Positions 10,701-19,671 of a stretch of 64,000 bases of DNA are shown in pieces. This DNA comes from Candidatus Paracaedibacter acanthamoebae. Its GTDB lineage: Bacteria; Pseudomonadota; Alphaproteobacteria; Paracaedibacterales; Paracaedibacteraceae. The notes beneath the pieces were generated by a model that had not been told where the DNA came from, ran no database searches, and was given only the letters and a program-made list of their open reading frames with translations. Position numbers and translations under genes: made by a program. Numbering within the stretch: position 1 is the first letter of the stretch; every line of letters starts with the position of its first letter. The DNA lies in contig NZ_CP008941.1 of NCBI RefSeq assembly GCF_000742835.1, forward strand, positions 744,001 to 808,000. The letters run 5' to 3'.

Positions 10701-11041
10701 CGACTTTACCCTCTCAATACTAAATATAGTTTTTAATTAATTCCTGACACCAGATCTTGTGTTATTATTTCACAACAAAATTCAAAAAAACAGTCTTGAA
10801 ATTATTTTTTATCATGTATGAAAGATGGTTAACACTATAAAGAGTAGACAATGAGCCAAATATCATAGGTAAAAAAAAATTATAAATCTCAGTAGAAATT
10901 TACTTTTACATTCGATACAATCGGGTTCAAGTTTTTGTGCTGATCGCAAATTTTTCTGATTATCAGTAATTTGCATGATTGACAACACGCTCAAACAAAC
11001 TATATGAACTAATATTCAAATTATCTGAGGTTAATTATATT
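10701..11041. other. Divergent promoter region between nrdJ and greA
   Basis: This AT-rich 341-base spacer separates the divergent nrdJ and greA genes. I see no coding relic and no riboswitch I can support; a B12 box was looked for and not recognised. The GAGG site at about 11028 belongs to greA. Confidence 0.4.
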
Positions 11042-11518
11042 ATGGATAAGAAAATACCAATGACACCAAATGGCTATGATCGCCTGCAAGAGGAATTAAA
11101 AAACCTCAAGCATGTGGATCGCCAAGAGGTTATTCGCGCCATCGCCGAAGCTCGCGAGCACGGAGATTTATCAGAAAACGCCGAGTATCATGCCGCTAAA
11201 GAACGCCAAGGTTTTATTGAAGGCCGTATTCTTGAACTTGAAGATAAAATTAGCCGTGCTGAAATTATTGATGTTTCTAAGCTTTCCGGCAGCGATATTA
11301 AATTTGGTGCCACCGTTACTTTAATTGATGAAGATACCGAAGAAAATCATAAATACCAAATCGTTGGTGGCGATGAATCTGACATTCGCCAAGGACGAAT
11401 TTCGATTACATCCCCCCTTGCCCGAGCATTGATCGGTAAGGCTGTTGATGATATGGTCGAGGTTACCACACCGGGGGGTAGCAAAGCGTATTCAGTGATA
11501 AAGGTTGAATATATTTAA
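11042..11518 (+). CDS. greA: Transcription elongation factor GreA
   Basis: A 158-residue factor that rescues backtracked RNA polymerase by stimulating transcript cleavage. The N-terminal coiled coil holds the conserved tip with acidic residues ([19 protein letters not shown]), and the C-terminal FKBP-like domain holds [16 protein letters not shown]. The ATG at 11042 gives exactly the usual 158 residues ([12 protein letters not shown]) and follows GAGG; an earlier TTG would add 21 residues with no family match. It is monocistronic and followed by a clear terminator. Confidence 0.97.
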   Translation: MDKKIPMTPNGYDRLQEELKNLKHVDRQEVIRAIAEAREHGDLSENAEYHAAKERQGFIEGRILELEDKISRAEIIDVSKLSGSDIKFGATVTLIDEDTEENHKYQIVGGDESDIRQGRISITSPLARALIGKAVDDMVEVTTPGGSKAYSVIKVEYI

Positions 11519-11536
11519 TTTTTTATCTCTTAACAC

Positions 11537-11564
11537 AAACCCACCTTTAAGGTGGGTTTTTTAT
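11537..11564 (+). terminator. Rho-independent terminator of greA
   Basis: AAACCCACCTT (11537-11547) pairs with AAGGTGGGTTT (11549-11559), giving a GC-containing stem followed by a run of six T residues. It lies about 18 bases after the greA stop codon. Confidence 0.85.
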
Positions 11565-11791
11565 GAGCAATACGGGGGACGCTCTACCCTCTTATTTACT
11601 TTAACTAAGCTCTAAAACAGTCAAAGGTAAACTTTCTTTAAAAAATTCGCTTAAGTAAAAAAAATTAATGTTATATCAATTCTCTCAAAAATAAAACGAT
11701 AATTTTTTGAAAAAATTAAAGTATGAAAAATACCTTAACCCCTTACTTTTAGAGGGATAAAGAATTTAATAATAATAATAAAAATAAAGCT

Positions 11792-13069
11792 ATGGGAAAT
11801 CTTGCTACCTCTAAGAAAAAATCCTTTGCTCTGATACAAATTGGCGCCTTTCTTGAATATTTTGATCTTTATCTGTATGTGCATATGGCCGTCTTGCTGA
11901 ATGATATATTTTTTCCCAAAACAGATCCTTACACAGCTGGCTTAATTGCTGCTTTCACTTTTTCTTCTACTTATATCCTCCGTCCTATAGGAGCCCTTGT
12001 TTTCGGGTATTTAGGGGATAACTATGGTCGAAAATCGACAATTATTATAACCACCTCACTGATGGCCTTTTGTTCTTTTGTCATTGCCTCCCTTCCTTCT
12101 TACGAAAAAATAGGGATAACGGCTTCGATTGTTATGATTTTATGCCGAATGCTGCAAGGTTTCTCCTCAATTGGTGAATTCATTGGGGCTTTAACGTATG
12201 TGGCAGAGTCAACAAAGGCACCTCAATCTTATTTTTATACCAGCCTGGTCGCCTTTTTTACAGGATTGGGAAGTACATTTGCTTTATTGGTAGGGTCTGT
12301 ATTTTTAATGATTGATAGTAACGAGGGATGGAGAACAGCGTTTTATTTTGGAGCTGCCATCGCTGTCATTGGCTCCGTTGCACGAACACAGTTGAGAGAA
12401 ACGCCCGAATTTCTTCAAGAGAAAAAACAAACTAAATCAAAGCAAGTTAAATTAAATCAACTTTTGCCTTCTAAACAGACCAAAAAATACTTCTTCTGTT
12501 ATTTAGGTGTCGAATGCTTACGGCCGCTTTATTTTTATTTTAGCTTCATTTATTTAGGCCAGTTTTTACGCACGCACTTCGGTTATAGTGCAGCGGAGGT
12601 CATTCACCACAACCTTTTTATTTCCGGTGTAGAAGCCATAGCCATTTTAGTATATGGGCGAATGGCACTTAAAATTTATCCACTCGATATTTTAAAGGTA
12701 CGCGGATTGCTCTTCTTAGGCTTTGCGTTTTGTTTACCATTCATGATCAACCACGCGGCAACACCATTTCAATTATTCTTGATTCAATGTGGATTGCTGA
12801 TTTTAGGAGAAGGAGTTACGCCTGCCCATGCCCTTTTTCTAAAAGCCTTTCCGATTATTGGCCGATACACCCAAGCCGCTCTTGCTTATGCTATATCGCG
12901 CATTATAACAACAATTTTAACATCCTATGGGTGCGTGTTTATCGGGGAATATTATGGAATAGTGGGAATTACCGGCTTTTTGATTATGGCCATCCTGCTT
13001 CATTTATATTCGATCTACCAATTCAATAAAAATTATGACACTAAATCACAAGAAATCTATCAACACTAA
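11792..13069 (+). CDS. MFS transporter, metabolite:H+ symporter (ProP-like) family
   Basis: A 425-residue inner-membrane protein with about 12 hydrophobic segments. The loop 2-3 signature FGYLGDNYGRKS matches the major facilitator G-x-L-x-D-R-x-G-R-K pattern. The N-terminal IGAFLEYFDLYLY and the RMLQGFSSIGEFIGA segment (helix 4) resemble the metabolite:proton symporter branch that includes ProP, KgtP and the expanded rickettsial ProP-like set. The substrate cannot be deduced. It stands alone, about 270 bases after greA, and its ATG has only a weak ribosome-binding site in an AATAAT-rich leader. Host-restricted bacteria often use such symporters to import osmolytes or organic acids. Confidence 0.85.
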   Translation: MGNLATSKKKSFALIQIGAFLEYFDLYLYVHMAVLLNDIFFPKTDPYTAGLIAAFTFSSTYILRPIGALVFGYLGDNYGRKSTIIITTSLMAFCSFVIASLPSYEKIGITASIVMILCRMLQGFSSIGEFIGALTYVAESTKAPQSYFYTSLVAFFTGLGSTFALLVGSVFLMIDSNEGWRTAFYFGAAIAVIGSVARTQLRETPEFLQEKKQTKSKQVKLNQLLPSKQTKKYFFCYLGVECLRPLYFYFSFIYLGQFLRTHFGYSAAEVIHHNLFISGVEAIAILVYGRMALKIYPLDILKVRGLLFLGFAFCLPFMINHAATPFQLFLIQCGLLILGEGVTPAHALFLKAFPIIGRYTQAALAYAISRIITTILTSYGCVFIGEYYGIVGITGFLIMAILLHLYSIYQFNKNYDTKSQEIYQH

Positions 13070-13259
13070 GACCTGCGAGGGAATTTAAGCTACGCTGGCT
13101 CGTAAAATCTTTAACATGGTCTTGAGGACTATGGTTTTAGATTGGCCAAGTCAATTCACCTAAAAAATCCACTCAAAAAAGGTAGAAGCCCAGGTACCTC
13201 TCGAACACATTGAACTAAGCGGTTCATAGGTGTTCCCTTGGTTTTCATAGGAATGAAGA

Positions 13260-13883
13260 TTATTCTTTTTCGTTAAGTAGAAAATAATCCCTGACAGTAC
13301 CATACTTCTCAACATTTTGACGGTTAAGATCACGTTTAAAGCCCAACTTTCTTTCCAGAATGGCCATGGAGGCCTTATTTTTGGGATGGACTGTTGCTAT
13401 AAAAGGGCCACCGACAAACTCAATGACAAGCCGAGATGCTGCGGTCGCCAATCCTCTTCCGCCAAAAGCTGGTGAGATACAATAAAAAATTTCAGTTCTC
13501 TCTTCTTGATCATGAGGGTGGAAAATGGAAACACTACCAGCGATTCCGCCATGTGCTAAAATAGCCCAATGATAAGCTAAGCTTTTCTGACAATCATTCC
13601 TTTGAGCGCGAGCTAAAGCTTGCTTTTTTATTTCTTCTATTGTCAAGGGTATACCAGGACCGAAATATTTTACTACTTCTGCATTTGTGTAAATAGGACA
13701 CAGGGCCTTATAGTCTTCAGGAAAGAGAGGGCGGAGCATTGTGTTTTCACTTGCCATAAAGTTTTTATAGGGACTTAATGGCAGATCTTGCTTTGGGTTA
13801 TACTGTATATCTTTGTCCATAGCCATTAAGCTACTTGAACCTGAAAGGGCCAGACCTATTGTAATAATCTTAAGGAAGCGCAA
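13260..13883 (-). CDS. Exported GNAT-family N-acetyltransferase
   Basis: A 207-residue protein combining a Sec signal peptide (residues 1-21, cleavage likely after SSSLMA) with a RimJ/RimL-like GNAT domain. The domain begins near residue 50 (MLRPLFPEDY), has the acetyl-CoA-loop-like segment FGGRGLATAASRLVIEF and the late strand/helix HPKNKASMAILERKLGFKRD. The start is a TTG at 13883 with a GGAG site eight bases upstream; no ATG is suitable. GNAT enzymes usually work in the cytoplasm where acetyl-CoA is found, so an exported member suggests action on a host target. The donor substrate and target are unknown. No partner genes are adjacent. Confidence 0.8.
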   Translation of the reverse strand: MRFLKIITIGLALSGSSSLMAMDKDIQYNPKQDLPLSPYKNFMASENTMLRPLFPEDYKALCPIYTNAEVVKYFGPGIPLTIEEIKKQALARAQRNDCQKSLAYHWAILAHGGIAGSVSIFHPHDQEERTEIFYCISPAFGGRGLATAASRLVIEFVGGPFIATVHPKNKASMAILERKLGFKRDLNRQNVEKYGTVRDYFLLNEKE

Positions 13884-14177
13884 AAATATTCTCCGATTAA
13901 AATGTTTTGAATTTATTTATTAAAGTGAATTTTCTTGCTGACAAAACCACCAAGAATTCCGATGAAAAATGGATAATCAATCCGTTAGATTTTAAATCCT
14001 TTATTAACATCTTATCTTCATAAATGTTGATAACGAGGCGCAAGTTCAATCGGAAAAATAGCTAAGTCGTGGAAAAAGAGATAAGATAGTGCCCATTAAG
14101 GGTAATACTCCCAGATAAAACCCATGGAAGGAAATTTTATCTGGGAAATTTATAAGGTTATCCAGAAATGCTTACGG

Positions 14178-14957
14178 TTATGATAATATAAGGCTTACTA
14201 ATTGGTCTTTGGCCATCTCTTTTGCTATTCTACCGCTGGTGATAGGGGAATTATTTTTTTCAATAAATTGTGCAAAAACTATACGCCTGTCGCCTTTTTC
14301 GATCCATCCAACAAACCAACCAATAGTTCCTCCACCGGTCTTTCCATAAAGCTTCCAGTCATCCCACATGTCTTGTGCAACGATAAGATTGATTGTATTT
14401 TCTTGCGCTTCTTTGGATAGGGGTAGCTCTCTTTTGCTTAGCTTTTCCATAAATTCAACTTGTTCCAAAGCCGATATTTGTAGAGAGGATCCCAGCCATG
14501 AATTGAAAATTCCGTCATTTTTACCAGAGGTACCCGAAGTATCAGCATTACCGTAATTAAGTTTTTGGGTATACTCTTGAAATTTCTCGAACCCCAAAGT
14601 TTGTGTAATTTCTTGGGAATACCACACAACAGAATAACGCATCCATGTCGTTGGTGTTTGAGCTCTAGGCCAAAGCAGCATAATAGGAAACTTATTAGGC
14701 GCACCTAACCTTTCTTTGATATCATTCCTAAACTCTATCAATGGTTCTTCTGCCGATTTTAATATTCCCGCATCAAATCCCATTAAGGCAAGCGGTACTT
14801 TAAAAGTTGAAAAAGGTGAGTGCCGCTTGGTGCAGGGGCCTTCTTGCTTTACAATTTTGCCATTTTCCTTTGCAATAAAGCAGTCGTCAGAAGAATGTGC
14901 ACTGCCGAGACTGATAGTAGCAGCCATCAAACCCATACATAGTTTCTTTAATACCAT
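14178..14957 (-). CDS. Class D (OXA-type) beta-lactamase
   Basis: A 259-residue periplasmic serine beta-lactamase with an N-terminal signal peptide (about residues 1-20). All class D signatures are present in order: the active-site Ser50-Thr-Phe-Lys53, Ser109-Val-Val111, Tyr135-Gly-Asn137, Trp154 in SWLGSSLQIS, Lys206-Thr-Gly208, and WFVGW just after. Length and spacing match intact OXA enzymes. There is no insertion sequence, integron or resistance cluster nearby, and base composition resembles the neighbours, so it is probably resident. A penicillin-recognising regulator such as BlaR would be longer and membrane-bound. The substrate range cannot be inferred. Confidence 0.9.
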   Translation of the reverse strand: MVLKKLCMGLMAATISLGSAHSSDDCFIAKENGKIVKQEGPCTKRHSPFSTFKVPLALMGFDAGILKSAEEPLIEFRNDIKERLGAPNKFPIMLLWPRAQTPTTWMRYSVVWYSQEITQTLGFEKFQEYTQKLNYGNADTSGTSGKNDGIFNSWLGSSLQISALEQVEFMEKLSKRELPLSKEAQENTINLIVAQDMWDDWKLYGKTGGGTIGWFVGWIEKGDRRIVFAQFIEKNNSPITSGRIAKEMAKDQLVSLILS

Positions 14958-14993
14958 AGTATAAATCCATTAATTTATATTTTCTAAAAATTA

Positions 14994-15025
14994 GGGGGAG
15001 AGATCAAAAGGGGGAGAGATCAAAA
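14994..15025. repeat. Perfect 2 x 16-bp tandem repeat
   Basis: The 16-base unit GGGGGAGAGATCAAAA occurs twice without a gap or mismatch. It lies in the 306-base spacer between the divergent beta-lactamase and bamB genes, 37 bases upstream of the beta-lactamase start. It could be a duplicated regulator site or a recent slippage duplication. Otherwise the spacer shows nothing I can support beyond the AAAAGGTG site of bamB. Confidence 0.8.
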
Positions 15026-15263
15026 AAATTAACATTTAAACTAACTCCAACCGTACAGAAACGTACGCTAAAGAGTACTTCTACTCTATCAGGGTTAATT
15101 TGGCAATATAAGAATCTATTCTTTCAATAATTTATGGATAGTAGATCTTTCATCCAGACCTTGACAGCATATTCCAGTCAGAGGGGATGACTATTATAGT
15201 CAACCTTGCTTTTTTGCTGGTAATCTTTCATAAATAGAATAAATGATTTGAAAAGGTGCCCTA

Positions 15264-16556
15264 ATGAACAGAAACCTATTACTCTTGACATCCGCCGTTG
15301 CCCTCACCGCCTGCGATACATTCTCGTCAAAGGATCCTCTTCCGGGCAAACGTGAAAGCATCTTTGTCCAGGAAGCGACGGTTAAGCAAGAAGCTGTTGG
15401 CGGCAAAGCATCGTTATCCCTTAAGAATGAAACTCGAAATAAAGACTGGTCAGTTCCTGGTGGCACTTTAGATCATTCACTCGACAATCTTGCCCTTAAT
15501 AAAGATTTGAAAAAACTATGGTCTACCTCTATTGGATATGGCAACAGCAGCCACAAGCGCTTAATTTCAAATGTGGTTGTTAATAACGGTATAATTTTCG
15601 CCATGGATACTCATGGTTTGGTTAGCGCTATAAAACTTCAAGATGGTACTGTCCTCTGGTCAGCAAATACATCACCCCAAGATACAGAAGCCGACACTCT
15701 TGGTGGGGGCGTATGCGTCAACGCCAGTACTGTATTTGTCACCACATCCTTTGGGGACGTTATGGCGCTTGAGGCAAAAACAGGGAAAGAATTGTGGAAA
15801 CAATCTTTACAAACTCCTTTCCGTATTGCTCCAACGCTGCATAGAGACCATGTTATTGCTATCAATGTGGCCAACGAGGCTTATGCCCTTGATATTAAAA
15901 CAGGGGAGGTCAAATGGAGCCATATTGGACTTCCAGAAGCAACAGGTCTTTTGGGGGGCGGCGTTCCAGCCATTGAGGGTGATAAAATTATTGTCCCCCA
16001 TTCCACCGGAGAAATTTATGCTCTTTCTGCCTCAACAGGTCAGCCCCTATGGGTGGAAGCTTTAAACCCTGCGACAGCCTTTGATCCACTGTCCAGTATC
16101 AGCCATATTCGGGCACGCCCCGTGATTTACCAAGGCAAAGTTTATGCCATTAGCCACGGTGGTCGCATGGCTGCATTTGATCTTAATAGTGGTAACCGCT
16201 ATTGGCAAAAAGATGTTGGTGGCCTCAGGACCCCAGCAATCGTTGGCGGTTATATTTTTATGATTAGTAACGATAATGATCTTGTGTGTTTGAACACATC
16301 CAATGGTCAAATTGTTTGGGCTCAACCGCTTAAAAATCCAGCTGGTGAAGAAAAAATTAACTGGGCTGGTCCTATCATGGCAGGGGGCAAATTAATTCTA
16401 ACCAATTCAACGGGCAAGATTGTCTTTATTAATCCAGTGGACGGTAAAGAATTATCAGCCATTGACCATGGCGATAATATTAGCTTATCACCTGTAATCG
16501 TGGATGGTAAATTGTTAATTCTATCAGAAAATGGCACGCTAACTGTTTATGGATAA
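15264..16556 (+). CDS. bamB: Outer-membrane protein assembly factor BamB
   Basis: A 430-residue lipoprotein of the BAM complex, which folds beta-barrel proteins into the outer membrane. The lipobox LTAC (Cys17) follows a short signal peptide. The rest is an eight-bladed PQQ-like propeller with recurrent blade motifs such as VSAIKLQDGTVLWSAN, ALEAKTGKELWKQ and AFDLNSGNRYWQK. The ATG at 15264 follows AAAAGGTG. der lies 77 bases downstream in the same direction; the bamB-der order is widely conserved in proteobacteria and supports the name. Confidence 0.95.
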   Translation: MNRNLLLLTSAVALTACDTFSSKDPLPGKRESIFVQEATVKQEAVGGKASLSLKNETRNKDWSVPGGTLDHSLDNLALNKDLKKLWSTSIGYGNSSHKRLISNVVVNNGIIFAMDTHGLVSAIKLQDGTVLWSANTSPQDTEADTLGGGVCVNASTVFVTTSFGDVMALEAKTGKELWKQSLQTPFRIAPTLHRDHVIAINVANEAYALDIKTGEVKWSHIGLPEATGLLGGGVPAIEGDKIIVPHSTGEIYALSASTGQPLWVEALNPATAFDPLSSISHIRARPVIYQGKVYAISHGGRMAAFDLNSGNRYWQKDVGGLRTPAIVGGYIFMISNDNDLVCLNTSNGQIVWAQPLKNPAGEEKINWAGPIMAGGKLILTNSTGKIVFINPVDGKELSAIDHGDNISLSPVIVDGKLLILSENGTLTVYG

Positions 16557-16588
16557 ATAGGATAATCATTCCTATATATATATTCTTA

Positions 16589-16622
16589 GGATGTAAAGGG
16601 AGTGTCACCCCCTAATACATCC
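16589..16622 (+). other. Hairpin between bamB and der
   Basis: GGATGTA (16589-16595) pairs with TACATCC (16616-16622), and an inner AGGG/CCCC arm can extend the stem around GTGTCA. No T run follows, so it is not a standard terminator. It may stabilise transcript ends or modulate readthrough into der. Confidence 0.45.
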
Positions 16623-16633
16623 ATAACTCTTTT

Positions 16634-18019
16634 ATGGCAAACAAAAAGCTAAGTAAAATGAAGAAAATCGCAATTATTGGCCGACCAAATGTCGGGAAAT
16701 CAACTCTATTCAATCGCTTTGCAGGAAAACGCTTGGCATTGGTTCATGATATGCCTGGCATGACACGCGACCGTAAGGAAACTAATGGAAAACTTTATGA
16801 TTTGTCATTTAAGATTATTGATACAGCCGGCTTAGCCGATCCTGATTCCTCTATCTTAACCAAAAGAATGTTTAGCCAAACTCAAATGGCAATCGATGAG
16901 GCAGACTTAGTTTTATTTGTTATCGATGCCCGGGAAGGAATTACACCTTACGATCGTGAACTGGCTAATCATTTGCGCCGTCAAAACAAACCAATTATTG
17001 TTATCGCGAACAAATGTGAAGGCCGCCACGGTGAAACTGGCTATTCTGAAGCCATGAGCCTTGCTTTAGGCGATGTTGTTGCAATTTCTGCTGAACATGG
17101 CGAAGGTTTATATGACCTGTATGAATATATGTTGCCTCTCTTCCCGACTGTTGAGAATGAAGAACCTGAGAACGATCAGGAAGATACAGGAAAAGCTGCT
17201 AAAAGGCGCCCCTTAAAACTTGCAATTGCTGGTCGCCCAAATGCCGGAAAATCGACATTAATCAATCGTCTCATTGGCGAAGAACGTCTTTTAACAGCTG
17301 ACATGCCGGGCGTTACTCGGGATGCCATTACTGTTCAATGGAATTACAAAGATCAGGCGATTGACCTTATTGACACAGCGGGGATGCGCCGTCGCAGTCG
17401 AATCGACCAAGCGTCCGAAAAACTCGCCGTTATGGATACCCAACGGTCCATTAACTTTGCTGAGGTGGTCGTGCTGATGATTGATGCCACCTGCCCCTTT
17501 GAAAAGCAAGATCTTACAATTGCTTACGATATTGTTTCCGAAGGACGGGCATTAGTATTAGCGTTGAACAAATGGGATCTGATTGAAGATAAATCTGGGT
17601 TACTTAAATCCATTCAAGAAAAACTAGAAAACCAATTGACTCAAGCACGTGGTATTCCCTGTATTCCAATTTCCGCCCAACACGGTCGAGGTTTAGATAA
17701 ATTGATGGATGCGGTGATGCTAATGTACAGCAACTGGAATCGTCGTATCTCTACTGGACAATTAAACAAGTGGTTATCTTTTGTGACAGAAAACCATCCA
17801 GCGCCTGCGGTAAATGGTCGACGGATCCGTTTAAAATATATGACTCAAGCCAAGACACGTCCCCCTACTTTTGCCGTATTTGCTTCCCAAGCCAGCCAAC
17901 TGCCCGATAGCTATTCGCGCTACTTGATCAATAACCTGCGCAAGGACTTTCAGCTGGATGGCGTGCCAATTCGTATTTTTGTACGCGGTGGGAAAAACCC
18001 ATACGACGATAAAAAATAA
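16634..18019 (+). CDS. der: Ribosome-assembly GTPase Der (EngA)
   Basis: A 461-residue tandem GTPase needed for 50S subunit maturation. It has two G domains: G1 motifs GRPNVGKS (residues 16-23) and GRPNAGKS (about 199-206), each followed by G3 DTAG and an NKC/NKW-type G4 (IANKCE, LNKWD). A C-terminal KH-like domain ends in RIFVRGGKNPYD. The ATG at 16634 adds eight residues before MKKIAIIGRP; an internal ATG at 16658 is a possible alternative. It is co-directional with bamB. Confidence 0.97.
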   Translation: MANKKLSKMKKIAIIGRPNVGKSTLFNRFAGKRLALVHDMPGMTRDRKETNGKLYDLSFKIIDTAGLADPDSSILTKRMFSQTQMAIDEADLVLFVIDAREGITPYDRELANHLRRQNKPIIVIANKCEGRHGETGYSEAMSLALGDVVAISAEHGEGLYDLYEYMLPLFPTVENEEPENDQEDTGKAAKRRPLKLAIAGRPNAGKSTLINRLIGEERLLTADMPGVTRDAITVQWNYKDQAIDLIDTAGMRRRSRIDQASEKLAVMDTQRSINFAEVVVLMIDATCPFEKQDLTIAYDIVSEGRALVLALNKWDLIEDKSGLLKSIQEKLENQLTQARGIPCIPISAQHGRGLDKLMDAVMLMYSNWNRRISTGQLNKWLSFVTENHPAPAVNGRRIRLKYMTQAKTRPPTFAVFASQASQLPDSYSRYLINNLRKDFQLDGVPIRIFVRGGKNPYDDKK

Positions 18020-18082
18020 TTAATTATAGCCAAACCAGTCTTAGGTTTATAAAGGATTGGCTATAGCGGGAGATTTTTAAAT

Positions 18083-18409
18083 TTATTGATTGGTTGCTGA
18101 AGTCGCTGGGTGTTGGTCTCCCACAACCCCTGCTTCTATTCTGCCGGCCAGTTCCTAGAGGCACCTTACTATTGCCGCAGTAAATTTATCATCTCCTCAG
18201 AACCATAAGCGCACCGTATAAATGAGGAGCATAAAATCACAGGCCTCTTCAATCAAAAACTCCAGCCCCATCTCCTCATATTTTTGCTTAGTTGTTGGGG
18301 GGTACACCTCTCAGATATTGAATATTGGATCACTAAAGTTAATGGTGGGTTGATCTGTAATAAGGGATGATACAATAGAACTTTGCAGCCTAATTTTTTC
18401 TCCGAACCA
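18083..18409 (-). pseudogene. Gene relic with three in-frame stop codons
   Basis: In the otherwise gene-free 458-base stretch after der, one minus-strand frame reads as about 109 coding-like residues interrupted by TGA (18311-18313), TGA (18197-18199) and TAG (18155-18157), ending at TAA (18083-18085). Typical segments are FSDPIFNI, YEEMGLEFLIEEACDFMLL and ELAGRIEAGVVGDQHPATS. All three stops sit in the same frame with no indel, so this looks like nonsense decay of a real gene. I do not recognise the family. The start is not identifiable. Confidence 0.55.
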
Positions 18410-18477
18410 CTACCGGTCTAAACTATATTTTGCACGAGAAATAATAAAATAAAGATATGCATAAAATTAAAGGCTTA

Positions 18478-19398
18478 TTAAGCTGCTTTTTGTGGAATTT
18501 CGCTAACCACTCGCTCTTGATCAGTCGACAGATTAACAGAGATATTTTTCCGAGTACGCCACTGATTGACCATAAGACCTGAAAAAATTAAGACCGAGGC
18601 AATTGCAGTTTCCAGGGTGAATCGTTCATCTAAAAATAGATTAGCAAAGATTATACCAAAAACTGGGATTAACAGCGAAAATGGTGCCACCATATGGGGT
18701 TCATAGCATCGCATCAAATATGCCCAAAGAGTTGAACCAATCCATGAAGCTAAACATGCTGTATAGGCCAAACAAATCCACCCTCTAAAGGACATAGACA
18801 GAATGCTCTCAGTAATCCCTACAATACCAACATCGTGGAGACTTATACACAATAAGGGAAGAGGCACAACGATCGACGACCAAACAGTTAAAGCAAACAT
18901 GTCGACGTCACCAGCCTTACGGTAAATAATATTTAAAATTCCCCAACAGATAGCAGCAGCTATAATAAAGATAAAACCAAGAAGGGAACTCTCTACCTGC
19001 ATTTGCCAGCCAATTAAAATCATCCCCGCAAAGGCAATTAACATACCTAATACTTGATTCAATCGAATTTTTGACTTCAAGAGCACCACAGAAAAAATTA
19101 AAGTAAAGAATGCTTGGCTTTGTAATACTAGGGAAGCAAGGCCTGCAGCCATCCCAGCTGCAACGCCCATCGACATAAGGGTAAACTTTAAAAGACCCGA
19201 CATTAGCCCTACCCCAACAATAAGAGGCCAAGAAACCTTTGGTTTTTTAATGAATAAAATAGGTAAGGCTACAATAAAAAAACGTCCTGCTCCATATAAA
19301 TATGGATGCATTTCCTTTAAACCGACTTTAAGGACAATAAAATTAAATCCCCAAATGGCTGCTACTAAAATAGCTAAAAAGATATGCCGGAAAGACAT
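18478..19398 (-). CDS. EamA/DMT-family membrane exporter
   Basis: A 306-residue inner-membrane protein with ten hydrophobic helices arranged as two EamA repeats, the drug/metabolite transporter plan. The first repeat starts with AAIWGFNFIVLKVGLKEMHP and contains the conserved arginine of the GAGRFFIVALP segment; the second begins near FIIAAAICWGILNIIYRKAG. It resembles the branch containing O-acetylserine/cysteine exporters, but substrate specificity is not readable. It ends in a short hydrophilic tail. The gene stands alone between the relic and psd. The ATG at 19398 has only a weak GAAGAG-type site. Confidence 0.85.
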   Translation of the reverse strand: MSFRHIFLAILVAAIWGFNFIVLKVGLKEMHPYLYGAGRFFIVALPILFIKKPKVSWPLIVGVGLMSGLLKFTLMSMGVAAGMAAGLASLVLQSQAFFTLIFSVVLLKSKIRLNQVLGMLIAFAGMILIGWQMQVESSLLGFIFIIAAAICWGILNIIYRKAGDVDMFALTVWSSIVVPLPLLCISLHDVGIVGITESILSMSFRGWICLAYTACLASWIGSTLWAYLMRCYEPHMVAPFSLLIPVFGIIFANLFLDERFTLETAIASVLIFSGLMVNQWRTRKNISVNLSTDQERVVSEIPQKAA

Positions 19399-19671
19399 TT
19401 TAAATCGCTAACTCTTCTAAAGAAGAAGATAATTTCAACCAAATAAACACGAAATTATCATACCAGGTAATGTAAGTGATTCCAATATATTCCTTTCCTG
19501 TCACCTTAAATGGGGGACAGATTTTAAAGATGTATCACGACCAATATTTGGCTCGGCTCGAGCTTATAAAAAGAGTAAGCTTAAAAAATTTTCCCAAATT
19601 CAACTGTACTTGCTTTTTTGGATAAAATCAGGCATTTTAAACCAAAATTATTAACAGAAAGATACTTTCCG

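Noticed and set aside
10701-11041. Possible cobalamin riboswitch before nrdJ
   Set aside because: NrdJ needs B12 rather than making it, and I could not find a B12-box-like motif or a conserved multi-stem layout by eye.
12730-13029. A 99-codon plus-strand frame inside the MFS transporter gene
   Set aside because: It is an out-of-frame shadow of membrane helices in the transporter.
13070-13259. A 29-codon minus-strand frame (MKTKGTPMNRLVQ...) between the MFS and GNAT genes
   Set aside because: Too short, no ribosome-binding site and no continuation in other frames that I could follow.
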